Below, piece after piece: positions 1 through 8,707 of a DNA stretch of 64,000 nucleotides. The notes beneath the pieces were generated by a model. That model worked only from the letters and a program-made list of their open reading frames with translations. It was not told where the DNA came from and did not search any database. The DNA is from Pseudomonas peradeniyensis. Its GTDB lineage: Bacteria; Pseudomonadota; Gammaproteobacteria; Pseudomonadales; Pseudomonadaceae. Each line of letters begins with the position of its first letter. The first letter of the stretch is position 1. A program made the position numbers and the translations under genes. The stretch is taken from the NCBI RefSeq assembly GCF_014268935.2, contig NZ_JABWRJ020000002.1, positions 984,001-1,048,000 on the forward strand, read 5' to 3'.

Positions 1-708
1 CTGGCCAGCGAGGTGCTGGGCAACGAGCGCGATATCTACCTCTACCGCCCGGCGGGCTGGCGCCCGGGCAAGGCCGACCAGGCCTTGCTGGTGCTGTTCG
101 ATGCCCATGCCTACACCCGCCAGGTGCCGACCCCGACGATACTCGACAACCTGATTGCCGACGGCCTGATCCCGCCCACCGCGGCGCTGATCATCGCCAA
201 CCCCAGCAGCGAAAGCCGCGAGCGGGAGTTGCCGCCCAACCCATTGTTCGCCCGGTTCATGGCCGAAGAGTTGATGCCCTGGGCCAGTCGCCAGGGATTG
301 GCGGCGTCGGCTGCGCGCACCGTGGTCGCGGGGTCCAGTTACGGCGGCCTGGCGTCGGCCTACATGGGCCTCAGGCACCCGGAATTGTTCGGTAATGTGC
401 TGAGCATGTCCGGTTCCTTCTGGTGGCCGATGGCCGGCGACGAGCCTGGCTGGTTGACCCGCGAGTACGTCAAGGCGCCGCGACAGCCGTTGCGGTTCTA
501 CCTGCAGGCTGGGCTGTTCGAGGGGCCGAGGATCCTCGATACCAACCGCCATCTGCGCGATGTGCTGCTGGCCAAGGGGTACCGGGTGGATCAGGTGGAG
601 TTTCCTGCCGGCCATGACTACCTGCAGTGGCGGGGGAGCCTGCCCTGTGGGTTGATCAGCTTGCTTGGGCAGGGGACACAGGCTGTTGCGCGGGCTTGTG
701 TGCCGTAA
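1..708 (+). CDS. Esterase of the enterochelin esterase (Fes) type, 5' end outside the window
   Basis: The open frame runs in from the left edge, so the start is missing and at least 235 residues remain. It has the C-terminal alpha/beta-hydrolase fold of Fes/IroD-type esterases. The nucleophile elbow is GSSYGG (G-x-S-x-G), the segment SGSFWW follows, and the catalytic His is probably in AGHDYLQW near the C-terminus. This family hydrolyses ferric-siderophore trilactones or other acyl esters in the cytoplasm or periplasm. The N-terminal part, which would decide between a full Fes with its extra domain and a shorter esterase, is not visible. No siderophore gene is in view, so the substrate is inferred from family alone. 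Confidence 0.75.
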   Translation: MASEVLGNERDIYLYRPAGWRPGKADQALLVLFDAHAYTRQVPTPTILDNLIADGLIPPTAALIIANPSSESRERELPPNPLFARFMAEELMPWASRQGLAASAARTVVAGSSYGGLASAYMGLRHPELFGNVLSMSGSFWWPMAGDEPGWLTREYVKAPRQPLRFYLQAGLFEGPRILDTNRHLRDVLLAKGYRVDQVEFPAGHDYLQWRGSLPCGLISLLGQGTQAVARACVP

Positions 709-737
709 GCGTTCGGTGATGGATCCTCTGCGTCTTT

Positions 738-771
738 GAGATCGAGCGCCACCCGCGCGGCGCTCGATCTC
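738..771. repeat. Intergenic hairpin between convergent genes
   Basis: Perfect 13-bp inverted arms (GAGATCGAGCGCC at 738-750 and its complement at 759-771) enclose an 8-nt loop between the convergent esterase and SulP genes. No clear U-run follows on either side. It may be a dispersed intergenic repeat or a weak bidirectional transcript end. Confidence 0.5.
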
Positions 772-823
772 ATAGGCGCTGCAAGGCTATCGCCAGGCAC
801 CTACTCGCCCAAATGGGTTTCCC

Positions 824-2524
824 TCAATCCGCCTCTCCCTCCCGCCGAGTCCTGTTACGCCACACCCGATACGCCCGAATCCCCGCCCGTACCGAGCCGA
901 ACAGCAGCTTGTCCTCCATCTCCCGCGCCATCCCGGAACGCACGAGCATGCGCAGGAAGGTGCCACGGGCGCGGGCGATGGCGAAGTGGATGCCCTGGGC
1001 GGCGAGGGTGTCGCGCACTTCGCGCAGGGCCGCCACGCCACTGACGTCGATGCTGGTCACGGCTTCGGCGTCGAACAGCACCACCTGTGGTTTCTCCACG
1101 CCCTGCACGGCTTCGAGCAGGCGCATCTTGAAGTAGTCGGCATTGAAGAACAGGATCGCGTCGTCGAAGCGGTACACCACCAGGCCTGGCACGGTGCGGG
1201 CGTCCTTGTGCTGGCGCACGTCCACCTGGCCCTCGATGCCCGGCACCCAGCCCAGCACGGCGTCGGTGGGCTGGTAGATGCTGTAGAGCAGGCGCAGGAT
1301 GGCCAGGGTCACGGCGAACACGATGCCCGGCAACACGCCCAGGCCGAGCACGCCGACCGTGGTCAGCAGGCACAGCCAGAACTCGAAGCGGCTGAGCTTG
1401 CGGATGGTCTTGAGCGACTTCACGTCGATCAGCCCCCAGCCGGCCATCAGCAGCACCGCGCCCAGCGCGGCCTGGGGAATCCAGGCCATGGGCGCGGTGA
1501 AGAACAGCAGGATCAGGGCGATCACCAGGGCGGCGATGATGCCCACCAGCTGGCTCTTGCCGCCGACCATGTCGTTGACTGCGGTGCGCGAGTCGGCGCC
1601 GCTGATGGCAAAGCCTTGCGATATGCCGGCGGCCAGATTGCTCACGCCCAGGGCGAGGAACTCGTGGTTGGCGTTGATCGCGTAGCCGTGGCGGGCGGCA
1701 AAGCTGCGGGCAGTGAGCATGGCGCTGCAGAAACTGATGGTGGCGATACCCAGGGCGTCGCGCAGCAGGCTCTTGGTTTCCGCCAGGCTGCTCTGCGGCC
1801 AGGCCAGCTCCGGGATGCCCGCCGGCACCGGGCCGAGGATCGCTACCCCGTAACGGTCAAGACCGAACAGCCCGGCCAGCGCGGTGAACACCACCACGGT
1901 CACCAGTGCCGCCGGCAGCCGTGGGTAGCGTCGCGGCAGCCAGATCAGCAGGCCCAACCCGGCCAGGCCGATGGCCAGGGTCAGCCAGTGGATCTCGCCC
2001 AGACGCTGGAGGAAGTTGATCAGGCTGAGGATGAAGCCGTCGCCTTCGATCTTGAAGCCCACCACCTTCGACAACTGCCCGGCGAGCAGGCTCAGGCCGA
2101 TGCCGTTGAGGTAGCCGATGAGGATCGGCCGCGAGAAGAAGCTGGCGATGAAACCGGCCCGGGCCACCCCGGCGGCGATCAGCATCACGCCCACCAGCAC
2201 GGTGACGATCACCGACAGCTCGGCGATGCGGTGCGGGTCGCCCATGGCCAGTGGCGCCACGGCTCCGCCGATCATGGCGCAGGTGGCGGCGTCCGGGCCG
2301 ACCATCAACTGGCGTGAGCTGCCGACCAGGGCATAGACCATCATCGGCAGCACGCAGGCGTACAAGCCGTACTGTGGCGGCAGGCCGACGATCTGCGCAT
2401 AGGCGATGGCGATGGGGATCTGGATCGCGGCCACCGACAGGCCGGCCTGCAGGTCAGCGTGGAACCACTCGCGGCGGTAGTGCAACAGGTTGGCCAGGCC
2501 TGGTAGCCAGCGGGAGAGAAACAT
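824..2524 (-). CDS. SulP family inorganic anion transporter with STAS domain
   Basis: This is a 566-residue inner-membrane permease of the SLC26/SulP family, which moves sulfate, bicarbonate or other small anions with H+ or Na+. Residues 1 to about 420 are strongly hydrophobic, with the family start signature (AGLSVAAIQIPIAIAYAQI, then GLPPQYGLYA). A cytoplasmic STAS domain follows at about 440-545 and contains SIDVSG. The ATG at 2524 is chosen over an in-frame TTG six bases upstream because AGGA stands six bases before it. Nothing nearby indicates the substrate. Confidence 0.88.
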   Translation of the reverse strand: MFLSRWLPGLANLLHYRREWFHADLQAGLSVAAIQIPIAIAYAQIVGLPPQYGLYACVLPMMVYALVGSSRQLMVGPDAATCAMIGGAVAPLAMGDPHRIAELSVIVTVLVGVMLIAAGVARAGFIASFFSRPILIGYLNGIGLSLLAGQLSKVVGFKIEGDGFILSLINFLQRLGEIHWLTLAIGLAGLGLLIWLPRRYPRLPAALVTVVVFTALAGLFGLDRYGVAILGPVPAGIPELAWPQSSLAETKSLLRDALGIATISFCSAMLTARSFAARHGYAINANHEFLALGVSNLAAGISQGFAISGADSRTAVNDMVGGKSQLVGIIAALVIALILLFFTAPMAWIPQAALGAVLLMAGWGLIDVKSLKTIRKLSRFEFWLCLLTTVGVLGLGVLPGIVFAVTLAILRLLYSIYQPTDAVLGWVPGIEGQVDVRQHKDARTVPGLVVYRFDDAILFFNADYFKMRLLEAVQGVEKPQVVLFDAEAVTSIDVSGVAALREVRDTLAAQGIHFAIARARGTFLRMLVRSGMAREMEDKLLFGSVRAGIRAYRVWRNRTRREGEAD

Positions 2525-2639
2525 GTGCAATCCTTTGGAGATGTTTCAGAAAGCGTAGCGGTTATGCACCGCGAATCACTGGGCATTCAAGCCAATCGGC
2601 GCGGCGCTGGCCATGGGCCAGATCAAGAAAGGAACGCTG

Positions 2640-2740
2640 GAAACGAAAAAAGGAGCCGAGGCTCCTTTTGACAGCGACGACGTTGTTGGAATGCCGTGCG
2701 GGGAATGCGAGTTGGGGTGGGTCGAGGGAGTTGAAATAGT
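2640..2740. repeat. Direct repeat copy 1: tRNA-Gly terminator plus decayed tRNA 3' end
   Basis: These 101 bp match 4538-4638 with about seven mismatches. The copy includes the tRNA terminator hairpin (2646-2669) and, at about 2713-2740, a degenerate version of the 3' end of the tRNA-Gly gene. With the second copy it brackets the Fic gene, so it reads as the outer att-like end of a small integrated segment or as a remnant of a second tRNA-Gly gene. Confidence 0.8.
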
Positions 2741-2890
2741 GCTTTCATTAACATTTTTAAGGTGATAGTTGAAATCAGTAGCGAATTTGTGCGTTCTGTA
2801 ACATTTTTGTATCTCACGGCTGATGGTATTGTTTTAGTGTGATATCTCAATAAGAGTAGCGTTTTTGGGCTTTCGGTAGAGGATTTTCCC
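2741..2890 (+). promoter_or_regulatory. AT-rich upstream region of the Fic gene
   Basis: This stretch is clearly richer in A+T than the surrounding genome and lies directly upstream of the Fic start, so it presumably holds the promoter. No single -10/-35 pair stands out. The base composition suggests acquired DNA. Confidence 0.4.
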
Positions 2891-4441
2891 ATGCAGGTCG
2901 GTTTCAAGGCGCTAGCCACTCGGTACGGCATTGATCCGGTGCAGCCTCTACGCGTCGATTCGACCATCGGCACGGTGCGGGCAAGCCGCGACACCGGTAG
3001 TCAGGTAGAAAACAAGTATCCGCCCAACTATCGGCCCGACGACGATTTTGCAGGCCACTTCGAATTCGGGCTCAAATACGAAGAGATTCACCTTGAATTC
3101 TTCGCCCGCTTGTTTGCAGTCATAGGACCCGAGCCAGTCGAAGCTTGGTGCCGGCGTTCCCCTTTTGGTCAGTACGCACGACGTACCGGTTTTCTGTACG
3201 AGTGGCTGACGGGGCAATATCTGGATGTGCCTGATGTGACCAATGGCGCCTATACCAATGCCGTGTCGTCGACCCACTACCTGACCCGCACCACGCCGCT
3301 TCGATCTCGCCGCTGGCGGGTCAACAACAATCTGCCAGGCACGCCTGAGTTTTGCCCGCTGATCCGGCGAACCGATGCCGTGCAGCGAGCCTTGCAGTTT
3401 GACCTGAGAGCCGCGTTGGCAGAGCTCGATCAGACCTTTGGCCCTGACATCCTGATGCGGACGGCGAGTTGGTTGACGTTGAAAGAGTCGCGCGCGAGCT
3501 TTCTGATTGAAAAAGAGGAAGGCCAAGCCCACCGCATCCAGCGCTTCGCACATGTCATTGCGCAACACTGCGGCTATATCGAAGACCCCTTGAGTGATCG
3601 AAGTCTGCATCTCTTGCAGGCAGGTATCCTGGGGCGCGATGCGTTTGGCCTTGGGTTGCGGCACTCTCCCGTTTTTGTAGGGCAATCCACGATGCGCGAG
3701 AACATCGTGCACTACGTCGCCCCACATTTTGACGACCTGGCTCCGATGCTTGCTGGCCTCAATGAATTCGAGAGGGCCACCCGGGGCGCCGAATCGCTTG
3801 CGCGCGCCGCGGCATTGGCGTTCGGCTTCGTCTACATCCATCCGATGAGAGACGGCAATGGGCGAATCCACCGCTTCCTGATCAACGACACCCTGGTTCG
3901 GGACCAGGCGGTTCCGAATGGCGTGATATTGCCTGTTTCAGCAACCATTACCAGCTCGACCGAGTTCCGTGCCGGCTATGATGCGACACTGGAGGTGTTC
4001 TCTCGCCCCTTCATGCGGCGCTATGCGGCATCCTATCGCTTTGGCAGGCTCGTGACCTACGAAGACGGTACACCGAGCAACTTCGAGTTCGACGACTACG
4101 AAGATGCGCGCTTCGCCTGGCGCTATCCGGATCTGACCGCACATGTTCTCTATACGGCGCGCGTCGTCGAGCACACGATTCGAACGCAGATGGCGGACGA
4201 AGCCAGGATTCTTGTCATCTTCCAGCTCGCCCAGGAGCGGCTCAAAGACGTCGTGGAGATGCCAGACCAGGATGCAAATCGCATCATTCGCGCGGTCAAG
4301 GAGAATGGCTGGAGTGTTTCCGGCAAGCTCAGGAAGCACTATCCGCAGCTCGAGGATGAGCGCTTGGCAGCGCGAATCGTGGAGGCCGTTCGGTCGGCGT
4401 TTGAAGACCGAGATAGGCAAGACGAGGAGACTCTCCCATGA
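2891..4441 (+). CDS. Fic family protein (AMP-transferase-like) with its own inhibitory motif
   Basis: The protein has 516 residues. The Fic catalytic motif HPMRDGNGRIHR lies at 317-328, with catalytic His317 and the anion-binding GNGR. Fic enzymes transfer AMP or other nucleotide parts from NTPs to target hydroxyls; some work as toxins. S203-x3-E207 (SFLIE) fits the (S/T)xxxE inhibitory-helix motif found N-terminal to the core in self-inhibited class II Fic proteins, although the usual Gly/Asn after the Glu is Lys here. This could explain why no separate antitoxin gene is present. The ATG follows AGAGG. The gene is lower in GC than its neighbours and lies between two copies of a tRNA-Gly 3'-end repeat, which points to lateral acquisition. 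Its target is unknown. Confidence 0.88.
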   Translation: MQVGFKALATRYGIDPVQPLRVDSTIGTVRASRDTGSQVENKYPPNYRPDDDFAGHFEFGLKYEEIHLEFFARLFAVIGPEPVEAWCRRSPFGQYARRTGFLYEWLTGQYLDVPDVTNGAYTNAVSSTHYLTRTTPLRSRRWRVNNNLPGTPEFCPLIRRTDAVQRALQFDLRAALAELDQTFGPDILMRTASWLTLKESRASFLIEKEEGQAHRIQRFAHVIAQHCGYIEDPLSDRSLHLLQAGILGRDAFGLGLRHSPVFVGQSTMRENIVHYVAPHFDDLAPMLAGLNEFERATRGAESLARAAALAFGFVYIHPMRDGNGRIHRFLINDTLVRDQAVPNGVILPVSATITSSTEFRAGYDATLEVFSRPFMRRYAASYRFGRLVTYEDGTPSNFEFDDYEDARFAWRYPDLTAHVLYTARVVEHTIRTQMADEARILVIFQLAQERLKDVVEMPDQDANRIIRAVKENGWSVSGKLRKHYPQLEDERLAARIVEAVRSAFEDRDRQDEETLP

Positions 4442-4537
4442 GGACAACATCCCGCGCCAGAAAGGCAGAACGCTTTGGCTGCTGGCTGGCGGGGTTAGTC
4501 CGGGTCTAGGGGGAGGCCAGATCAATGCTTTGGCGCA

Positions 4538-4638
4538 GAAACGAAAAAAGGAGCCGAGGCTCCTTTTGACAGCGACGACGTTGTTGGAACGTCGTGCGGG
4601 GAATGCGAGTTGGAGCGGGTAGAGGGAATCGAACCCTC
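4538..4638. repeat. Direct repeat copy 2: intact tRNA-Gly 3' end and terminator
   Basis: This is the intact partner of the copy at 2640-2740. It holds the last ~28 bp of the functional tRNA-Gly gene (minus strand) and about 73 bp of its downstream flank with the terminator. The Fic gene and nothing else of size lies between the two copies. No integrase gene remains. Confidence 0.8.
4544..4567 (-). terminator. Rho-independent terminator of tRNA-Gly
   Basis: Read on the minus strand, a GC-rich hairpin (AGGAGCC / GGCTCCT) is followed by a run of T, about 45 bases past the tRNA 3' end. The same hairpin is repeated at 2646-2669. Confidence 0.8.
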
Positions 4639-4684
4639 CTCAATAGCTTGGGAAGCTATAGTTTTACCAATAAACTATACCCGC
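4611..4684 (-). tRNA. tRNA-Gly (anticodon CCC)
   Basis: The 74-nt gene folds as a tRNA with acceptor arms GCGGGTA/TACCCGC, anticodon stem ATAGC/GCTAT and loop TTCCCAA, which gives anticodon CCC. The T-loop is TCGATTC and the CCA is encoded. Its 3' end is the repeated sequence that flanks the Fic segment, so this gene is the likely integration target. Confidence 0.95.
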
Positions 4685-4737
4685 TTCGAAGCACGACTTT
4701 TTACCAGAACCCTCCCCGAATGAGAAGCCCAAGGCTG

Positions 4738-4795
4738 TAAAAAAGCCTGTCGGCGGCCCGTAGCCTGCGGTTTTCGAGGGCTACAGGACGCCGAT
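4738..4795 (-). terminator. Probable phaG terminator
   Basis: Just after the phaG stop on the minus strand an imperfect stem (TGTAGCCC pairing with GGCTACGGG) is followed by a six-T run. The stem is not perfect, so this is tentative. Confidence 0.45.
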
Positions 4796-4799
4796 GCGC

Positions 4800-5684
4800 T
4801 CAGATGGCCAGTGCATGCTGCCCCGCTTCCTGTGTGTAGCGGTGGCGGGTTTCGCGCAGCGCCGGCTTGAGGAAACCGAGCATTGCGCTGCGGGTGTCCT
4901 CGCAGGCGGTCTTGTGCTCCATGTCGAGGAAGTGGCCGGCGTCACGGATCACGCTGAAGTGGCTGCGTCCGACATGGCGGCTGAACTGGCGGGCATCCTC
5001 GACGGTGGTGTACTCGTCACGGTCGCCGTTGATGAACAGCACCGGGATGTCGATGTTGCGCGCGGCCTTCAGCGCCCGCTCCAGGTCATGCTCGAGCACC
5101 TGGTTGATGTGGAAGTGCATCTGCGCGTACTCATGGCTGTCCAGGCTGCTGACATGCCGGTAGTTGAAGCGCTTGAACAGCGACGGCAGGTGCTTGCCGA
5201 TGGTGTCGTTGACCAGGTTGCCCACCTGATAGCGGTCGCAGGCGGCCAGGTACTGGCAACCGCGCTCCAGGTAGTCGCGCATCGGTTCGTTGATCACCGG
5301 CGAGAACGAGCTGACGATGGCCTTCTTCACCAGTCGCGGCTGGTGCGCCAGCGCCAGCAGGGTGCAGGCGCCGCCCCAGGAGAACGACATCACGTGGTCG
5401 GCACGGAAGTGTTCGATCAGCTCGAGCAGGATGTGTGCCTCGGCTTCCTTGGTCAGCAGCCGTTCATGGCGGTTGTGGGGTTTGGACTTGCCGGCGTACG
5501 GCTGGTCGTACAGCACCACGTTGAACTGTGGGTGCAGGTTGCGCACTGTCTGTGCAAAGGACGCCGTGGTGGCCAATGAGCCATTGATCAGGATGATCGT
5601 CTTCTCGGCGCCTTCCGCGCGATGGAACTCCGTGTAAACCCGGTACTGCCCTTGGATATCAAGTACAGCGATTTCTGGCCTCAT
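4800..5684 (-). CDS. phaG: PhaG, 3-hydroxyacyl-ACP thioesterase/transacylase
   Basis: This 294-residue alpha/beta hydrolase links fatty-acid synthesis to medium-chain polyhydroxyalkanoate formation by releasing or transferring the (R)-3-hydroxydecanoyl group from ACP. It lets P. putida make PHA from sugars. The sequence agrees closely with remembered P. putida PhaG from the N-terminus (MRPEIAVLDIQGQYRVYTEF) onward. The nucleophile Ser102 is in SFSWGG, an S-x-S-x-G variant of the usual elbow, and a late HFLDM segment supplies a likely catalytic His. RhlA is the closest alternative family, but the match favours PhaG. The ATG at 5684 is preceded by AGGAG with an 8-base spacing. The gene stands alone, away from the pha synthase cluster. 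Confidence 0.95.
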   Translation of the reverse strand: MRPEIAVLDIQGQYRVYTEFHRAEGAEKTIILINGSLATTASFAQTVRNLHPQFNVVLYDQPYAGKSKPHNRHERLLTKEAEAHILLELIEHFRADHVMSFSWGGACTLLALAHQPRLVKKAIVSSFSPVINEPMRDYLERGCQYLAACDRYQVGNLVNDTIGKHLPSLFKRFNYRHVSSLDSHEYAQMHFHINQVLEHDLERALKAARNIDIPVLFINGDRDEYTTVEDARQFSRHVGRSHFSVIRDAGHFLDMEHKTACEDTRSAMLGFLKPALRETRHRYTQEAGQHALAI

Positions 5685-6063
5685 GTCATCGACTCCTGGC
5701 GCAAAAAGGGTATTCGCGTCACCTGGTGGCGTGTGCGATCGGCAGGCGGGCTAGGCGCCGAATCGACCGGACAGGCCATTAGGGTGCACGTGCTTTATGA
5801 CAGGTAGGCATTCGCCTGGAACTGAAACCGGTGGGCCCTTGTGTCGATCCTTGACGCGTGTAGTCGACGGTATTGTTGTGCGGGCGATTACCGTGCCCCA
5901 GGGCATCGAGACCCCGGGTGGCCGGTAAAGGGCGTCTTGGACTGCGGTTGTGACCGATGAGTCACATGCAGACCGACGAGTTAGCAGTCAAGCAGGGAGG
6001 GCGGGATCGCGCAAGTGCCGTTGAGGCAATCTTTCGTGGGAAACCGCCGAATGGCGAGTCCGC
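5685..6063. other. Gene-free interval upstream of phaG
   Basis: This interval lies between the phaG start and the rsuA stop, both on the minus strand. It should contain the phaG promoter. I see no tRNA, convincing palindrome or coding potential, and no clear sigma-70 element. Confidence 0.5.
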
Positions 6064-6756
6064 TCAGACCGAGGCGATTTCCTCGTCGGTAAGCGCCCTG
6101 AACGCTCCCGGATGCAATATCGGGTCCAGTGTGATCGACCCCATGCTTTCCCGATGCAGTCCCACCACCTTGTTCTGGAAGTGCCCGAACATCCGCTTCA
6201 CCTGGTGATAGCGGCCCTCGACGATGGCCAGGCGCGCGCTGCGCGGGCCGAGGATGTCCAGCTGCGCGGGCAGGGTGGTGAGGTCTTCGAAGGCGAAGTA
6301 GAACCCTTCGCGGAACCGATCGATGTAATGTGCACCAATCTCGTCCTCGGTGTGCACCAGATAGGTCTTGGGCTGCTTGGTCCGTGGCTGGGTCAGGCGC
6401 CGCGACCACTGGCCATCGTTGGTCAGGATCATCAGCCCGGTGGTGTTGTAGTCCAGGCGCCCGGCGATGTGCAGATCATTGCGCAGCTCTTCCGGCAGCA
6501 GGTCGAGCACGGTGCGGTGCTGCGGGTCCTGGGTTGCGCTGACGCATCCGGCGGGCTTGTGCAGCATCAGGTAGCGCGCCGGACGCCCGGCCTGGTGCAC
6601 CTGCTGGTCGACCTCGACGCGGTTGAACTCGCGCACCTCCAGCAGCGGGTCGCCGGTCGGCAGGCCATCCACGCGCACGCGCCGCTGCGCCAGCAGCAGG
6701 CGCACTTGCTGGCGGTTGTAGCAGGGCAGGTTGCCGAGGAATCGGTCGAGGCGCAT
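6064..6756 (-). CDS. rsuA: 16S rRNA pseudouridine(516) synthase RsuA
   Basis: This 230-residue RluB/E/F/RsuA-type enzyme isomerises U516 of 16S rRNA. An S4-like RNA-binding domain (1 to about 55, MRLDRFLGNLPCYNRQQVR) precedes the catalytic domain, which holds the signature GRLDYNTTGL with catalytic Asp102. The usual Asp two positions later (LDxDTTGL) is Asn here. The C-terminal motif EGRYHQVKRMF is intact. The length is normal for RsuA. RluE-like activity cannot be excluded from sequence alone. Confidence 0.9.
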   Translation of the reverse strand: MRLDRFLGNLPCYNRQQVRLLLAQRRVRVDGLPTGDPLLEVREFNRVEVDQQVHQAGRPARYLMLHKPAGCVSATQDPQHRTVLDLLPEELRNDLHIAGRLDYNTTGLMILTNDGQWSRRLTQPRTKQPKTYLVHTEDEIGAHYIDRFREGFYFAFEDLTTLPAQLDILGPRSARLAIVEGRYHQVKRMFGHFQNKVVGLHRESMGSITLDPILHPGAFRALTDEEIASV

Positions 6757-6790
6757 GGGACGGGTCGCTTGCGGGAAATCGGCGCGCAGT

Positions 6791-7012
6791 CTAGCGGATC
6801 GTGCGCGCTGGTGCTGCCTTGAGCTGCTCGTCCACCTGCGCGCAGCGCGGGCACAGGCAGGCCTTGTCGCGCAGTTCGGCAGGCAGGGCCTCGATCAGCG
6901 CCGGGTCGATGGCCACGTCGAAGCACCAGCAGCCTTGCGCGGCATTGCGCGGGTCGGCCAGGCCGCACTGGTTGAGGGCGCCGCAGGCGGGGCAGTGTCG
7001 AGGATCAGGCAT
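6791..7012 (-). CDS. Small cysteine-rich CWC-type protein
   Basis: The protein has 73 residues, with CPACG near the start, then CGL, GCWCFDV and ACLCPRCA. This is the Cys pattern of the cysteine-rich CWC family, probably a metal-binding knuckle. The start at 7012 lies inside the end of the diguanylate cyclase gene in an 8-nt overlap (ATGCCTGA), so translation is likely coupled. A longer in-frame start exists further upstream but would lie deep inside that gene. Function is unknown. Confidence 0.75.
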   Translation of the reverse strand: MPDPRHCPACGALNQCGLADPRNAAQGCWCFDVAIDPALIEALPAELRDKACLCPRCAQVDEQLKAAPARTIR

Positions 7013-8495
7013 GGTCGGGTCCGGGCATTTCGCTGCAGACGCGGTTGCGTCCGCCTTGTTTGGCACGATAGAGCGCGTGGTCGGCGCGGGTCAGCAGGCT
7101 GTGCAGGCTGTCGTCGCGCTGCAGGGCGGACAGGCCGATGCTCACGGTCAGGCGCAGTGGCTGGTCGGCATGGCTGAAGGTCAGTTGCTCGGTGCGTCGG
7201 CGGATCTTTTCCGCCACTTCGATGGCCTGGCGGCCTTCGGCTTCGCGCAGCAGCACGACGAACTCCTCGCCACCCCAGCGGCACAGTATATCGGACTGGC
7301 GCAGGCTGCTCTGCAGCACATTGGCGAACTGGCGCAGCACTTCGTCGCCGGCCAGGTGGCCATGGGTGTCGTTGAGGGTCTTGAAGTGGTCGAGGTCGAT
7401 CAGCAGGGCGACCAGCGGCGCGCTGTCGCGCTGGGCTTCGATGAGCGCCTGGCCGGCAAGCAGGTCGAAACTGCGGCGATTGGGCAGGCCGGTGAGGCTG
7501 TCGAGGGTGGCCAGTGCCTCGGCGTTGTCCTGGTGCCGCTTGATCATGGCATTGAGCAGCGACAGGACCACCAGGGTGATCATGGCGCAGATCACCAGGT
7601 TCAGGTACAGCGACTGGCGGATGCGGTCCAGGGCGCCGGTTTCGCGCTTGTCCACCAGCAGGTACCAGTCCAGTTCCGGCAGCAGACGCACATTGAGGAA
7701 ATGGCTGTGGCCGTCGTTGTCGGTGTACTCGTGGCTGCCGCTGGCCGGTGTCGGCATGCGTGCCAGCAGGTCCTGCCACTGGCTGCTGTCGGCCAGTTGC
7801 TGTCCGGCGCGCAGGCCATGAGGGCCGCCGTCGGAGCCGGTCAGCAGGACCTTGCCCCGGGCGTCGGCGAACAGCACCGAGCGCTGGTAGCGCCGTTGGT
7901 AGTCGTCGATCAGGCGGACCACCGATTCCACGCTCAAGCCCACGCCGGCGGCGCCGATGAAACGCTGCTGGTAGTCGAGCACCCGGTGGTTGATGAACAC
8001 GGTGAGCTTGTCCTGGTTGGCCATGTCCAGGTCGACGTTGATCTCGTAGGGCTTGCTCGACTGGCGCAGGCGAAAGTACCAGGCGTCGCGCCAGGCGTCG
8101 GCCCGCACCTGCTTGAGCACGCCCTTGGCCTGGTAGTAGGTGAGGCTGCGGTCGGAGACGAAGAAGCTGGTGCAGGTGGCCTGGCTGCCCATCACCGCGC
8201 CCAGGTAGCGGGTGATGCGCCCGGTGTCCTGCTCGCCGGCCAGCACCCAGTCGCGCAGGAAGGTGTCCTGGGCCATCATCGAGGCGATCAGCACCGGGCG
8301 GATCAGGTCCTTCTGGATCTCCGAGTAGACGTTGTCGGAGGTCAGCGGCAGCTCGGTATTGATGATGCCGTCGCGGATCGCACCGCGCGAGGCGTAGTAG
8401 CCGAGCAGCGAGGTGGCGAGGAAGCCGCCGGCCAGCAACAGCAGTAGGGCGAAGATCAGCGAGCGTTGCGAGAACAGGGCGGAAGGCGAGGGCAT
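7005..8495 (-). CDS. Membrane diguanylate cyclase with extracytoplasmic sensor domain
   Basis: This is a 496-residue c-di-GMP synthase. A first membrane helix (about 11-34) and a second (about 310-330) bracket a ~275-residue periplasmic region whose text (GYYASRGAIRDGIINTELP, ... YFRLRQSSKPYEINVDL) resembles a double-Cache sensor. The C-terminal GGDEF domain has the active motif GGEEF at about 406-410. No RxxD inhibitory site is obvious before it. The ATG at 8495 is chosen over an upstream GTG at 8525 because GGGA precedes it at a good distance. It overlaps the CWC gene downstream. Confidence 0.88.
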   Translation of the reverse strand: MPSPSALFSQRSLIFALLLLLAGGFLATSLLGYYASRGAIRDGIINTELPLTSDNVYSEIQKDLIRPVLIASMMAQDTFLRDWVLAGEQDTGRITRYLGAVMGSQATCTSFFVSDRSLTYYQAKGVLKQVRADAWRDAWYFRLRQSSKPYEINVDLDMANQDKLTVFINHRVLDYQQRFIGAAGVGLSVESVVRLIDDYQRRYQRSVLFADARGKVLLTGSDGGPHGLRAGQQLADSSQWQDLLARMPTPASGSHEYTDNDGHSHFLNVRLLPELDWYLLVDKRETGALDRIRQSLYLNLVICAMITLVVLSLLNAMIKRHQDNAEALATLDSLTGLPNRRSFDLLAGQALIEAQRDSAPLVALLIDLDHFKTLNDTHGHLAGDEVLRQFANVLQSSLRQSDILCRWGGEEFVVLLREAEGRQAIEVAEKIRRRTEQLTFSHADQPLRLTVSIGLSALQRDDSLHSLLTRADHALYRAKQGGRNRVCSEMPGPDHA

Positions 8496-8707
8496 GATCG
8501 TCCCGTGAGGTGTGCCGGTGGCCACATTCTAGTGAGATGACTGAAAAATGACTGCATGTTTTTCAGGGGTATAGGACCTGTTTCAATTTGTTGCGAAAAT
8601 GGCACTGAACCTTGTTGCGACGGTCTTATCCTGTGTCGACCTACTGCTTGTCGTCGACGCCCGCCAGCGTCGCTGTGCCGGGCACCCCTGCGGTCCAGGA
8701 GGCCGCC

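Noticed and set aside
986-2317. Long open frames opposite the SulP gene, and similar His/Gln/Ala-rich frames opposite many other genes
   Set aside because: They are antisense shadows produced by high GC at third codon positions. Their composition is non-protein-like and the sense genes have clear family matches.
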